The notes: generated by a model from the letters alone, not told the origin. Shown: positions 20,376 through 30,474, counted from the first letter of the stretch. The stretch: DNA of 64,000 nucleotides from Kovacikia minuta CCNUW1 (GCF_020091585.1 NZ_CP083582.1:248001-312000); one strand, 5' to 3'. Translations and numbers: made by a program.

Positions 20376-21122
20376 ATGGCAACTGAAGATAGGAAGCCAC
20401 CTTTTGATCCAACCGATAGTAATCCCGACCCAATTACGCAGGAACCGGGTGCCCATCCAATTGGAACTGGACTCGGAGCCGCTTACACAGGCGCAATTAC
20501 AACCGCAGTTGGGGGTGCGTTTGGAGGTCCCGTAGGGGCGGTAGTCGGAGCAGCAGTGGGTGCTGTAGCAGGGGGTCTGCTGGGGAAGACGGCTGCCGAA
20601 TCGGTTAATCCAACGGTGGAAGATGCCTACTGGCGGGATCATTACACCACTCGTCCCTATGTTGAGAGCGGTCGCCGTTATGAGGAATATCAACCTGCTT
20701 ACCAAACCGGGTATGAAGGTTACCACCGCTTTGTGGGTAGCGGCAGACGTTATGAGGAAGTAGAACCTGAACTTCGCAACGACTACGAAACGCGGCGGGG
20801 CGGTGCAGGTTTAGCCTGGGAAAGGGCGAAACATGCCACCCGTGATGCCTGGAATCGAGTGGAGCACTCTGTTTCAAGGCACGATCGCGATCACCATCCC
20901 CATGTGGAACCCGATCGTGATGTGCGCGGCGAACGAATTCCAGAGGAAAGGCTTCACATTCAACGAGAATTGAACGTTCGTCGGGAACCAATTGTCGGCA
21001 GAGAAGTTGCTCCAGGCGGAACTGAAGCAGATGAACGGCTACGGCGTGAGCAGTTAGCCGCTGAACGGGAACGCCAACTGAGAGCCGAAAGGAACCTCGA
21101 TGATCCTCTGGATCGGATCTAG
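20376..21122 (+). CDS. Glycine-zipper hydrophilic protein, stress-type
   Basis: 248 residues. An acidic N-terminus precedes a glycine-zipper stretch (GAITTAVGGAFGGPVGAVVGAAVGAVAGGLLG, quoted in part: GGAFGGPVGAVVGAAVG) able to insert in or associate with membranes. Two YxxGRRYEE motifs follow, then a highly charged Arg/Glu tail (RERQLRAERNLDD) that should be disordered or coiled coil. Such proteins are scattered in cyanobacteria and often called general stress proteins; direct evidence for a role is lacking. GGAG lies 8 bases before ATG (CAAGGAGATAGCATC). Confidence 0.78.
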   Translation: MATEDRKPPFDPTDSNPDPITQEPGAHPIGTGLGAAYTGAITTAVGGAFGGPVGAVVGAAVGAVAGGLLGKTAAESVNPTVEDAYWRDHYTTRPYVESGRRYEEYQPAYQTGYEGYHRFVGSGRRYEEVEPELRNDYETRRGGAGLAWERAKHATRDAWNRVEHSVSRHDRDHHPHVEPDRDVRGERIPEERLHIQRELNVRREPIVGREVAPGGTEADERLRREQLAAERERQLRAERNLDDPLDRI

Positions 21123-21179
21123 AACGTTGGCGCTGAAACCGGATTGCTGCTGCCGATCTAAACAGGAATGGCACTGAAA

Positions 21180-21346
21180 TATTAACCTGGCAATATTTGA
21201 TCTAGCATGAGCTGTAGGGTGCTGTTAGGCATCGCCGTAACGCACCGCTAACCCACGCCTCGGTGCGTTACGCTGTCGCTAACAGCACCCTACGCAATCA
21301 TGGCGCAATTCCAAAATATGTAGGAACAAAAGCTGCCGGGTTAATA
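21180..21346 (+). mobile_element. 167-bp MITE with TATTAACC ends, copy 1
   Basis: Terminal inverted repeats TATTAACCYGGCA at both ends, with an internal long palindrome of GTAGGGTGCTGTTAG arms and a smaller GTAACGCACCG hairpin. No coding capacity. A second copy with ~90% identity lies at 22552-22719 in the same orientation. The TA-ended TIRs suggest mobilisation by a TA-targeting (IS630/Tc1-like) transposase; this is inference. Confidence 0.82.
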
Positions 21347-21366
21347 AGAAAAAACCGCGCGTCCAG

Positions 21367-21399
21367 ATCCCCGGATTCTTGAAGAATCTGGGGATTTTT
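21367..21399 (+). terminator. Rho-independent terminator
   Basis: Twelve-base-pair stem (ATCCCCGGATTC / GAATCTGGGGAT, one G-U) with a TTGAA loop and a T5 tail at 21395-21399. It lies downstream of the glycine-zipper gene, after the MITE, and could stop its transcription. Confidence 0.75.
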
Positions 21400-21588
21400 A
21401 TGTGCCTAAGTCAGTCCATTCATGGTATTAGCTGGCAATGGGCACAATTTTCTGGCGGTGCGGCGTTTGCGATCGGATTTCTTCCTCAACCGTTGCCTCG
21501 CAATCTCCTTGGGAACACGTCTCATTCAGGATTGGCAAAATCAACGCTTTCGTAGAAATCGGCTACTTGAATCTGAAACTCAAACGCA

Positions 21589-21899
21589 TTAAACGGTATC
21601 GGTACGCCCCGTTTGAAGTTGCAGCGGCTTTTCTACAACCATGACATCGGGATAGGTATAAAGATTACGTTCAGGAATCAGAGCCGCTGATCGGTGATGA
21701 AGGCACGATAGGGTTTTCCTCTAAGGGCAAGCTTGAGGGCAACCATCAGGTTGCTGGCAATATCGTTATGGTCAGGAGTGCCGCCCGTCATAGGGATAAT
21801 TGCTCCATTGCGGTATTCGCTACGAGTTTCAGCCGCAAGTTCGAGTTCCAGATATTCTTCAACGGTATAGGTGCGGGGTTCTGAAGCCTGGGTAATCAT
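21589..21899 (-). pseudogene. Uma2 family endonuclease, truncated and frameshifted
   Basis: N-terminal half of a Uma2 (DUF820) restriction-like nuclease, a family expanded in cyanobacteria: YTVEEYLELELAAETRSEYRNGAIIPMTGGTPDHNDIASNL then FITDQRL. A missing base near 21679 moves the continuation LIPERNLYTYPDVMVVEKPLQLQTGRTDTV into another frame. That frame stops at 21589, so about 75 C-terminal residues, with part of the PD-D/ExK core, are gone. Not functional. Confidence 0.8.
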
Positions 21900-21913
21900 G
21901 ACTGGCTAACTCC

Positions 21914-22461
21914 CTACTTGCCTTTTTGCGCTTCTTTCCAACCATCATAAACAGCGATCGCGATCGCTGCCGCCGGATGATCGACCAGTTTTTCCAGGGC
22001 TTTTTTGCCCCCTTTTTCCAACGCTCCCACAATTCTGGCTTTCAGTTCTGGCTTTTGCTCAATCTGCTTGACTGCCTCCGCTGTTTCGGTTTCTGTCGCA
22101 GTTGGGTAAGTCTGCGCCAGTTGATCCAGCAATGCCTGAATTTCCTTCGCCGCCTCCGCCAGGTTTTGGGTCGCCGCGTAGTTGTGTTGAACGCCAACCT
22201 GGTCGCCCGTAATGGCGACATCGCCTGTGTTGCAGAGATTCCCACTGCACGGTAATCTCGGAGAGAACCTCACGCAGTTGGTTGTCTGCGGGGGAGCGAT
22301 CGCTGCGATCCTCCCCCTCCATCAAAGCCAGGTAAAAATCCTCTGCCAGTTGCACCAGGCGTTGACTGGGTCAGGCTATGATTCGCCAATTGCTGCAATG
22401 ACGCTGCAACGCTGTGCAGCATTGAGGAGGAAGCGGGTGGAATCTGGCGGGTGTTTACCAT
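21914..22461 (-). pseudogene. Broken cyanobacterial helical protein
   Basis: Pieces of one protein are spread over three frames. They are MVNTRQIPPASSSMLHSVAASLQQLANHSLTQS, then LAEDFYLALMEGEDRSDRSPADNQLREVLSEI, then GDVAITGDQVGVQHNYAATQNLAEAAKEIQALLDQL to GWKEAQKGK (each quoted in short pieces: SMLHSVAASLQQL, LREVLSEI, LAEAAKEIQALLDQLAQTYP). The last piece matches a helical C-terminal domain seen in several cyanobacterial pentapeptide and signalling proteins. At least two indels are needed to restore it. The function is unknown and the gene is almost certainly dead. Confidence 0.6.
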
Positions 22462-22551
22462 CGTTCGATCTCTCTTCTACCGCTGCTTTTAGCGGGTTTA
22501 TAGGTGTCATAGTAACGAATTCGTCCATTTTGTAACACCTTGAAGTGGTCA

Positions 22552-22719
22552 TATTAACCTGGCAATATTTGATCTTGCATTCGCTGTAGGGTGCTGTTAG
22601 GCATCGCCGTAACGCACCGCCAACCCATGCCTCGACGCGTTACGCTATCGCTAACAGCACCCTACGCAATCATGGCGCAATTCCAAAATATGTAGGAACA
22701 AAAGCTGGCCGGGTTAATA
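22552..22719 (+). mobile_element. 168-bp MITE with TATTAACC ends, copy 2
   Basis: Direct-orientation copy of the element at 21180-21346, with the same TATTAACC/GGTTAATA ends and GTAGGGTGCTGTTAG palindrome. The two copies enclose the broken Uma2 and helical-protein genes, so deletion or exchange between them is possible. Confidence 0.82.
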
Positions 22720-22857
22720 GGTTGTAGCATGGCGATCGTGTTCTGGAACAGAGGATGGATGAATCACTGATTTATCTAGCTCTGGTTAAGAGCATTCCCT
22801 ATCCTGCGTCTAAGACTCATATTTCACGCCAACTTGATCCCTCTGAGTCGGAATAGT

Positions 22858-23178
22858 TTACTCATTTGGATGCAGTTCTTCGTATAACGCTTGCCCGATG
22901 TAATGGTCGTGGTTTTCGCCGAGGTCGTGAATGCCTTCTACCTGAATTGAACCAAACAGTTGCACGAGTGGATCATTCTGATCTTGCGCTGGTTGGCTAA
23001 CTGAATGCTCCAAAGATTGGAGTATCAGGTTTTCTAGAGAAAGGTTAAATCGTGGTTCAACCACACCACGTTCCCAGGCACTCACTGTCTTGATTGTAAC
23101 TCCGAGGGCATCTGCAAGCTGCCGCTGAGTTAATCCAGCCCGTTTTCGTAACTTACCCAGCGTCAGTAAAGCTATGAC
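22858..23178 (-). CDS. XRE-type HTH antitoxin-like protein, start unclear
   Basis: An XRE helix-turn-helix (KLRKRAGLTQRQLADALGVTIKTVSAWERG) is followed by a linker and a tail DPLVQLFGSIQVEGIHDLGENHDHYIGQALYEELHP that resembles the toxin-binding tail of VapB-type antitoxins. The frame is open up to and beyond 23178 but offers no ATG, GTG or TTG ahead of the HTH, so either the start is a rare codon or the N-terminus is frameshifted. It lies just downstream of the DUF433/DUF5615 pair on the same strand. Confidence 0.55.
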   Translation of the reverse strand, partial: VIALLTLGKLRKRAGLTQRQLADALGVTIKTVSAWERGVVEPRFNLSLENLILQSLEHSVSQPAQDQNDPLVQLFGSIQVEGIHDLGENHDHYIGQALYEELHPNE

Positions 23179-23240
23179 ATTAGTAGTTCTCTTGCAACAA
23201 ATAAATGTCGCGATCTAATCATTGGGAGAGCGTTTCCTTC

Positions 23241-23597
23241 TCAAATTTCCAATTTGCGAATTCGCACTCTTTTGGAAGTAATCACAGTAAAAGCACCTGC
23301 AAGTTCTTCAGCGTGCTGGAGAATCACTTGAGACACAATTTCTGCTTTTTCAGCGAGGGAAACGCCTGCCAGACGAACTAGAATGACTCCTGTTGTCAGT
23401 CGTTGTAAACGAAAAACTAGCTCCCCAAAATCTTTATCACTGGTCAACAAAACAGCCATTTCCTGGTTTGCCAATTCAAGCACTGTTTCGTCATCAATTC
23501 CTGCTTCCATTTCAGCTACAGACAAAACGGTATGTCCATCTTGTCGCAGTCGTTCAATAATGGGGGCATCTAAATTCTCGTCTGCCAGGAAATTCAA
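23241..23597 (-). CDS. DUF5615 PIN-like toxin
   Basis: 118 residues of the Mut7-C/DUF5615 PIN-like nuclease family. MNFLADENLDAPIIERLRQDGHTV carries the first acidic residues, DDETVLELANQEMAVLLTSDKDFGELVF the central ones (TSDKDFG), and GVILVRL the conserved strand. These act as RNase toxins paired with DUF433 antitoxins. Its ATG overlaps the antitoxin stop by four bases (23594-23597), so the pair is coupled. It appears intact. Confidence 0.88.
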   Translation of the reverse strand: MNFLADENLDAPIIERLRQDGHTVLSVAEMEAGIDDETVLELANQEMAVLLTSDKDFGELVFRLQRLTTGVILVRLAGVSLAEKAEIVSQVILQHAEELAGAFTVITSKRVRIRKLEI

Positions 23598-23839
23598 GAA
23601 GCTGCCTCAGAAATTGGATAGACAACATCTGCCCGCAACACCTCAACTGCAAAAGCCAGTGCCGCTTGAATCGCATCATGAGTTAAACGTGGATGCGATT
23701 CCAAAATTTGTTCTGGAGTTTCCCCCGCCGCCAGTTTTTCCAAAATCAATTCAACGGTAATCCGTGTTCCCCGAATCACAGGCTTACCCATCATAATCTT
23801 GGGGTCAGACACAATCCATTGCTTCAGATCTTGTTGCAT
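23594..23839 (-). CDS. DUF433 antitoxin
   Basis: 81 residues with the DUF433 helix-turn-helix core: DPKIMMGKPVIRGTRITVELILEKLAAGETPEQILESHPRLTHDAIQAALAFA (quoted in part: GKPVIRGTRITVELIL). It binds DNA and neutralises the DUF5615 toxin encoded immediately downstream. A ribosome site (GGAGGG) precedes ATG 23839. First gene of the pair and probably autoregulatory. Confidence 0.9.
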   Translation of the reverse strand: MQQDLKQWIVSDPKIMMGKPVIRGTRITVELILEKLAAGETPEQILESHPRLTHDAIQAALAFAVEVLRADVVYPISEAAS

Positions 23840-24907
23840 TTTGCCCTCCTTAACTTTGATACCATTGTAAATTTCACAGTGATAAAGCCTTTAAGTTCTC
23901 AAAAGCTTGTTTTGCTTTATCCAGCAAGTCATCATAGGTGGAAATCTTTATACCTTGATTGCTATTAGAGAGAAGTCCCAGGTAATCTGACTCAACGCGC
24001 CTGCCTATCACTAGCATGTAGGAACGATGTTCTGAAATAGAAATACCCTGGTATTTCTCCTCAAGCAAATAAGAATAACGATCGAGATAAGTTTTCCATT
24101 CACCCAACTGCCAGGATGCCTGATTAAAAAGACTCGTGGGATGTCCCTGTCTCGTTTCTATTTGTTTTCCAGGCTTTTCTATTTCAACCAGTTTATAGCA
24201 ATTGCTGGGTTCTCTAATAATGAAGTCTGGTTGTAAGCGCGATTTACCCGTAGGTGATAACTTTCCTGGTGGATAATCAAACCAGGGTTTTGATTCAACT
24301 GTTCCGCAAATGTCCAGCAATTCAGGATTATCTTTTAGAAAGTAATGAAATAAGCTTTCGTTGCCTTCAGGATTATCATTCAATAACTTTTCAAAGCGAT
24401 TAATTTTTTGCTCTAGAATCGCAAGTCTGCTATAAGAGCGATTTGCTTGAAATAGTTTTGAAAATTCTCCTGGAACAAAATTCCTATTACTAGGACAGCG
24501 ATCCTTGTTGGGGGATTTTAAGTATACATACTGGCAATCAATATCATCTAAAACTGCATTACTAGGATTCCAAGATTCAATACAAACTCCTGTAAACTTT
24601 GCTCCTGTGAAGTTAGTTGATAAAGCTTGAACAGCATATAGATTGGCTTCTCTAAGATCAGCCCCACAAAAGTTAGTTTTACTAAGAATCGTCATACCGA
24701 GATTAGTGCCTCTAAGAGTTGCACCGCTGAGATCGGCATCCATGAAGTGCGCCAAGTGAAAATTAGTTCCATTGAGATTAGCTTTTCTGAAGTTAACATG
24801 ATTAAGATGGACAGATTGAAGATAGCCCATCTGAAAATTAGCCTCACTAAAGTTTGCATGTGATAAGTTCGCTTGGACAAGAAATGCTTTTCTAAGATCA
24901 GTAAGTA

Positions 24908-26021
24908 GGAGGGTGAAATTAAGTGTAAGATAAAGCGTTCGCTAAAATCGCCTATCATGCCCGCCCCTTTACGCATTCATTTGACCGCTGAGGAAGACCG
25001 AACCTTAACAGAACTGCGACTGGCTCAGAACCTGCCCCAGCGCACTCGTGACCGCGCCCACATGTTGCGGCTGAACGCTCAGGGATGGAACGTGCCAGCG
25101 ATTGCGGACGTGTTCGAGTGCCATCCTCATACGGTCAGAGCGACGCTGCGACGCTGGGAAGAAAAGGGTTTAGGTGGACTCTGGGAAGCTCCAGGACGGG
25201 GTGCAAAACCAAAGTGGCACGCCTCAGACTTGGACTATCTGACAGAGTGTTTGGAGCACGAACCCCGAACCTACAACAGTTTGCAATTAGCCAAAAAGCT
25301 GAAACAAGAGCGCTCCGTCGATTTAAGTAGTGACCGACTCCGCCGACTCCTCAAAAAAAAAACTACCGATGGAAACGCACCCGACAGAGTCATCGTAAAA
25401 AACAAGACCCCCTGCAAAAGGCGCGCAAGCAGGCAGACTTAGAGACCTTAGAGCTAGCCGCACAAGCGGGGCACATTGAACTCAAGTATCTCGATGAAGC
25501 AGGGTTCTGCCTCTGGAGCCCAGTCAGCTACAGCTATAGTCGGGTGGGCGTACAAAAACGGATGGAACAAACACTCAAGCGCTATGGCAACCGGATTAGC
25601 ATTTTGGGTCTGTGGCAACCGGGAGAGCGGTTTGAGTATGCCTTAGTGCAAGGCGGATTCAAGGGCAAAAGCTACATTAAGGTGATGGATTGGATGGCAG
25701 ACAAAGCCGCTCAAACCTTGGCACAAACAGGTCGCATCACAGTAGTGGTGCAGGATAATGGCTCTCTCCATACCAGTCAACTGGTGCGGCAACAGTGGTC
25801 ACGGTGGCAGGAGCAAGGATTATTCTTTTTCTTTTTGCCGCCCTACTGTTCAGAGATGAATCCGATTGAAACCCAGTGGCATCAACTGAAATGTCATGAG
25901 ATTGCAGGACAGATGTTTGATAACGAGTACGATTTAGCAATGGCTGTCATGAATGGAATGACAGCTCGTAGCCAAGCAGGTGATTATGCACTGGAGCGTT
26001 TTATATTTAATTGCACCTAGC
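24908..26021 (+). mobile_element. IS630-family insertion sequence
   Basis: 1,114-bp element with imperfect inverted ends (GGAGGGTGAAATTAA left, GCTAGGTGCAATTAA right, read inward) flanked by TA duplications at 24906-24907 and 26022-26023, the IS630/Tc1 target. It carries one transposase in two frames and has inserted in antisense orientation into the pentapeptide/Shedu-like gene. Confidence 0.92.
24957..26020 (+). CDS. IS630-family transposase, two frames joined by -1 frameshift
   Basis: Frame 1 (24957-25442) carries the DNA-binding [49 protein letters not shown] (part: [16 protein letters not shown]). The -1 frame picks up after the A10 run at 25353-25362 ([14 protein letters not shown]) and runs to 26020 with the DDE core: [20 protein letters not shown], and [19 protein letters not shown]. 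Slippery A-runs at this point are known in IS630 elements, so programmed -1 frameshifting is likely and the transposase is probably functional. The C-terminal codons lie in the right end of the element. Confidence 0.9.
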
Positions 26022-26274
26022 TACTTAGAACTAAGATCTGCTTCAAAAAGATTTGTTCCTTGTAATTGAATACTGAATAAATCTGCACCGGAAAGATTTA
26101 TTCCACTTAGATCCAAACCACTAAGATTAATGTATTTAAGGTCAGCTTTTACATCAGGAGCAATTGATCTCCAGGCATTCCAAGCTTCTATACCTTCCTG
26201 CAACTTAGCCAGATGTTCCTCATTTGCCATTGCAGATTCTCCTAAAAGAATTAACAATTGAGTCTCAAAAATTG

Positions 26275-26661
26275 TTATGTAAGTTGTAGCGAACCGGGCA
26301 ATTCATTGAGGGGAATTCCTCGACGTTCAAAGTATTGGCGTAAATTGATTTGAACAAATAAATCTCTTAGTTCTTCAGCAATTTCTTTGGGTGGATTGCC
26401 CATTAATGCTGTTGCAATCAAGCGCTCGGCTATTTGGATTTCACCACAATCGATCGCCAGCGAAGCGGCGCTGCGATGCAAGACTGAGCGCGTAGGTTCT
26501 GCATTCAGATCGTTGGCGATTAATGCAGCCGCTTGAACTTCTTTTTCAAATGCTTGCCGCAAAACTAGCCTGACTTGAGCGAGATCTCCTTTAAGTCTGG
26601 CAGTAGTAGCAATCTCCGCCAAGTCCATTGCTTGTTGATGTAAAGCCTGAATCTGACTCAT
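26275..26661 (-). CDS. Helical repeat-like cyanobacterial protein
   Basis: 128 residues, all helical, with TPR-like pairs: LHQQAMDLAEIATTARLKGDLAQVRLVLRQAFEKEVQAA and EPTRSVLHRSAASLAIDCGEIQIAERLIATALMGNPPKEIAEELRDL (part: SVLHRSAASLAIDCGE). A conserved cyanobacterial family of unknown function, usually next to the gene found here upstream, whose stop overlaps its start (ATGA, 26658-26661). Probably a scaffold or partner of that protein; inference. Confidence 0.72.
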   Translation of the reverse strand: MSQIQALHQQAMDLAEIATTARLKGDLAQVRLVLRQAFEKEVQAAALIANDLNAEPTRSVLHRSAASLAIDCGEIQIAERLIATALMGNPPKEIAEELRDLFVQINLRQYFERRGIPLNELPGSLQLT

Positions 26662-27196
26662 TTCTGCACCATAACCGATCTCGGTTTACTAAACTCAACA
26701 ACAACGATATAAGCAGGCAATGCTCCATCAGATGGGTTAGTTTGATCTAGTTTCTGTTTCACTCTAGCCTTAATACGACTATCCTCACCCTTACGAATAC
26801 CAGATACCTCCAGACGGACTTTATTTTGAAACGGTAGCGCTCCAGGTTGATTGCTGTGACCTAACCAATAATCGAATCCGGTTCCTCTGCGCGATCGCTC
26901 AATCACGGTGTATTCCGTTAACCTTCTGACAAGCATGAAAGCAACTCCATACGCTGCCTGCTCAGTTGTGTATTCCTGATCGTTCCAGCACCGCAACATC
27001 TGATCTGTAATCTCTTCCAATAAAGTTTAAATCGGGTTCTAAAAATTCCATCGACCTCGATTTCAACCCCTTGGGAATGCCCCTGATCGTACAGGCAAAT
27101 TGCACACGCTTCTGATAGAGTGGCACCCAATGCAGAAGTGATTGCAGGAAGTCCTTCCCTCAGTTCAGTCAATATCAGTTCCTGATGATTGCCCAT
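26658..27196 (-). pseudogene. Conserved cyanobacterial protein, frameshifted
   Basis: About 179 residues when joined: MGNHQELILTELREGLPAITSALGATLSEACAICLYDQGHSQGVEIEV...RFKLYW, then EEITDQMLRCWNDQEYTTEQAAYGVAFMLVRRLTEYTVIERSRRGTGFDYWLG, RLEVSGIRKGEDSRIKARVKQKL and PAYIVVVEFSKPRS (pieces quoted are shorter: YTTEQAAYGVAFMLV, GTGFDYWLG). One base is missing near 27017 (TGGAAG for TGGGAAG). The family recurs in cyanobacterial accessory regions with the helical partner downstream; function unknown. One-base error or recent mutation. Confidence 0.72.
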
Positions 27197-27247
27197 GCCT
27201 GATCTGTAGCTGTAAGCAGAGATTTAATGTCTGTTACCAAAAATTGT

Positions 27248-30200
27248 CTACCCTGAAGTCTTCTGCCCTAGATTTGTCAAGAACTTCAAAGCCTGGGCAA
27301 TGAAACTGGCGCAGTCGTAGGGAGAGCTTTCGTAGAACGATCGCCAGGCGGCAGCTTTGTGTTCATCATAGGTGCGGCTGTGGTCGGGATGCTGATCCAG
27401 CCATGCCAGACGGACGGCGTGGCCGATCAGGACATCCAGGACGATGTATTCTTCAATTTGCAGGTTGGGGTTGCCTTCAGCGATCGCTGCCAGTTCCATC
27501 AGGGCTTCCACATTCACCCTGACGATATTCGGGAGCCTGAATCTTGTTCAGCAAATGTTCCACCTGTAATGCAAAGTTCTTTTCACCAGGGGTCATTTCC
27601 GCCAACAGCAGTTCGCTATCTAATCGATTCCGGCGTTCCAGTTTGTCGCCAATCACCAAACCGCGACAGTGTTGCAGCACCTTCCATACACTGGGATAGA
27701 AGTTTTTGGGAATCCGGTTCAGGGAACCATCGAGTTGGCGTTTGCGCCGCCAATTTTCGGTTGTTGGTTTGGTTTCCTCCGCATCCAGTTGCACCACCCA
27801 ATCGATGTCCTTGTCCTGCTGTTTAACGTGTAGCGATTCCTGGCGGAACAGGGCTTTATCCAAACCTGCGTAGCCCACCAGAACCTGATACAGGCGGGTT
27901 TGAATTTCGTGGGGGCTGAGTTGCATCAACCGTTCGTAGGCTTCGTCCTGGGCGACATTGAATTCCTGTGCCAGTTCGCTGGTGATCAGCAGGATCAGGT
28001 AGCCGACCCGCAAGGTGAGTAAGCCGTTAAACAATTGGGGTTCGGCTTTGATCAGCAGACTCAGGTAAATCAAAATTTCCTGCGTCAACATCCGATCACG
28101 AATATCCTCACGGCAGAATTCGCGAATTTTCTCCATAATCTCCGGAGGGGTCAGCGGTTTGGTAATCAGGGAGGCTTCGCTGTAGGATTTGCCGATCGCA
28201 ATTTGCTTTTGCCGCACCAGAATATCCGTGACCACATCCGCCAGGTTGATTGCCATCTTGTCGTATAGACCTGCCACTCTGCGAGCGATCGCCCACCACT
28301 TCAGCTTTCCCGCTTTGATGTAGATTTCATTCAGCAGTTGAGCCACGGTAACCGTCTGTTCGGGTTGTCCAAACCCCGTGTCAAAGGTCAATCCCTTTAA
28401 GCGCACCAGCGTACTTAATATTTCAACCTGTTCGTAGAGGTTCTCTGACTCTCTTAACCGCGTCAGCAATTGGCTGGTATTTGTTTGCGACTCCAGCTTA
28501 AATTCCTGAATACTGCTTAGAGGTCCGCTTCTCTCCGGGTTAAATGCCAGGTAGAAACATTCGGGTAGGGCATCCCGAACCGGACGCCTGGGTAAACTCA
28601 AAATCATGCAAAAAATCCATCCGTTCGACCGTAGCCGTCAGCATAAATTGGCTGAGCCGTCCCAATTTCACCCGCACCCCATTGCAGTCGCCATTTTTGA
28701 GTTCCTCGATGAGGGTTAGCAATGGCATGGAGTCTTCCCGATCGGGGTCGTCGCCTTCCAGCATGGTTTTGGTCAGCAACAGGGTCAGGGTTGGGCGACC
28801 GAGCTGACTCCAGTGCCGTTGAATATGGGCCAGTTCTGCCCGGATTTGGGCAACCAGAAAATAGGGATCAAAGGTGAGATAGAACTGTTGTTGATCCGAC
28901 AGGGAGGGCAGAAAGACGATCGTTTCGCCCCGCACTCGAAAAATTCGGGAAGTGGTGAGGCTGCGCAAGCGGCGGGCAGGTCTTCCCGACAACCCAAGTT
29001 TATCGTTACGCCCCACCTGAGTGTAAATTGCCGCCAGTTCACCCGCCTGCCGCACCTGGAGGGGTTCGACCTGCTTGGGGGTTTGGGTATCGATGCCGTA
29101 GGCGGCTAACTTTGCCTGGAGGGTTTCGTCTTCTGCCAATAGGGCAACCTGGACGATCGGCTTACGCTGCTGCCGAATGTGCAAATGCCGCCCCAGTGGA
29201 TCAATGTCGCCAACTGCCAACAGCCCTTCGCTGAGCATTTTCCCTAACAGGTAGAGACTTTGTGCCCATACCAGAGGAACGTTTTCATTCGGCAGACGTT
29301 CCTGACTACCAGGATTTTCCCGTTCTGCGTCGATCGCGGGTTGGGGGACGTAGTACAGTTCTGGCAGCAGTTTTAGCCCATCTCGCTCGACCAGGACATG
29401 CTCCAGGCGCTCCTGATACTCCTTGACCTGCTCCGGATCACCCCGGAATACGCCATCCAGCAACAGATAGGTAAAGAAGAGGGGCCATTCGCACTCAATA
29501 TGCTCGAATTGTTTCAGTTCCCAGGGTTCGTAGTGCAGGCGATTGGTGTCTTCCAAAACGGTCTGGTGTCCATCCCGCAGGAACCGCTTACAGCCATACC
29601 TGCCCTGGAGCTTCGTGATAATGTCGTTGCGGGTGCGATCGCACAATGCGCCGTCTTCCACGGCAAATGCTGGAAATCCAATCACACTGAGCAGCGCTGC
29701 ATCCACTTCTTTAGAACTGGATTCCCTTGGTAGTAGGGATTCCAAAGTAATCCGTGAGCGGGCAACTTCATCGGGCAGCACATGAATCACAGAATTCTGC
29801 CCACCTCGCACTCCAAACAGATTCAACCCGCTCATCGCTTCCAGGGCAGCCTTGGCGATACCGACCGAACTGGCGTTTAGCTCCGGATTGCCGTGGTTAA
29901 TTTTGTTACCCCGCTCCCAAATGCCAAAGTCAGGCGTCCGATAGGCTCGTCCAATGTAGTAAACCAGGTTTTGAATGAAATTGACTTCATCGGTGTTGTA
30001 GATGATGTGCAACCCGGAAGCGGTCATCTGAGCCAGCATCAGCAGAAAGATGGAAGTCGCGTCTAGCTGTAGGTGTCCCCAGTCGCTATCACCCACGACC
30101 GTTCCGCCAGTTTTGGTGTCGTACTTAGCGTGCAAAGCATCCAGGGGAAATTGGGTTGCCTTAAACTTTTCCACTTTGTCTGCCTGCCGCATCGTGGCAA

Positions 30201-30474
30201 ACAGCAAGCCCCGCATCAGTTTGACGACGCTATGCTCTAACTCAAAAGCGCGCCCGCGATCGTCATCCACTTTGCGATATGCCAGTGCCAGCCCCCAGAC
30301 GGCAAGAATGCTGTAGACGTTATCCCGTACCCAGGCGTCGGTATAATCCCCGTGGGCATTGACGGCAGTGCTGGCGGGCAGCAGACCCGTAATCGGGTTC
30401 TGCCGACTGAGAATAACGGGTTTAATCTGTTCGTAGTAGTATTCCAGCCGATTTCCCAGCTCTGTTACGCCCAT
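27248..30474 (-). pseudogene. Glycoside hydrolase family 15-like (phosphorylase-kinase-type) protein, two frameshifts
   Basis: About 1,075 residues once two one-base insertions are removed (A at 28584; extra base in CCC 27517-27519). The first ~640 residues are an alpha/alpha-barrel of the GH15/phosphorylase-kinase-alpha type: TGLLPASTAVNAHGDYTDAWVRDNVYSILAVWG, GGTVVGDSDWGHLQLDATSIFLLML, WERGNKINHGNPELNASSVG (catalytic-face residues). The remainder is a helical extension ending YESSPYDCASFIAQALKFL. Large cyanobacterial GH15-like proteins of this size are known; substrate (glycogen, glucans) is uncertain. It is monocistronic. Both indels restore conserved sequence, so sequence error is plausible. 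Confidence 0.85.

Larger units (their letters stand above)
23874..26230 (-). pseudogene. Pentapeptide-repeat protein with Shedu-like (DUF4263) nuclease tail, split by IS630
   Basis: The N-terminal part (26230 to 26022) is MANEEHLAKLQEGIEAWNAWR and the first LSGLDLSGINLSGADL repeats. The C-terminal part (24907 to 23874) carries ~15 more A(D/N)LxX repeats, a cyanobacterial DCQYVYL...FVPGEFSKLFQ segment, and a ~170-residue domain with LQPDFIIREPSNCYKLVEIEKPGKQ and SWQLGEWKTYL, resembling the PD-D/ExK nuclease of Shedu defence proteins. An IS630 element separates the halves at a TA. Even after precise excision they would be one base out of phase, so further decay has occurred. The family link of the tail is by motif only. 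Confidence 0.75.

Noticed and set aside
20605-21174. 189-residue minus-strand open frame
   Set aside because: Shadow of the glycine-zipper protein; Arg/His-rich and patternless.
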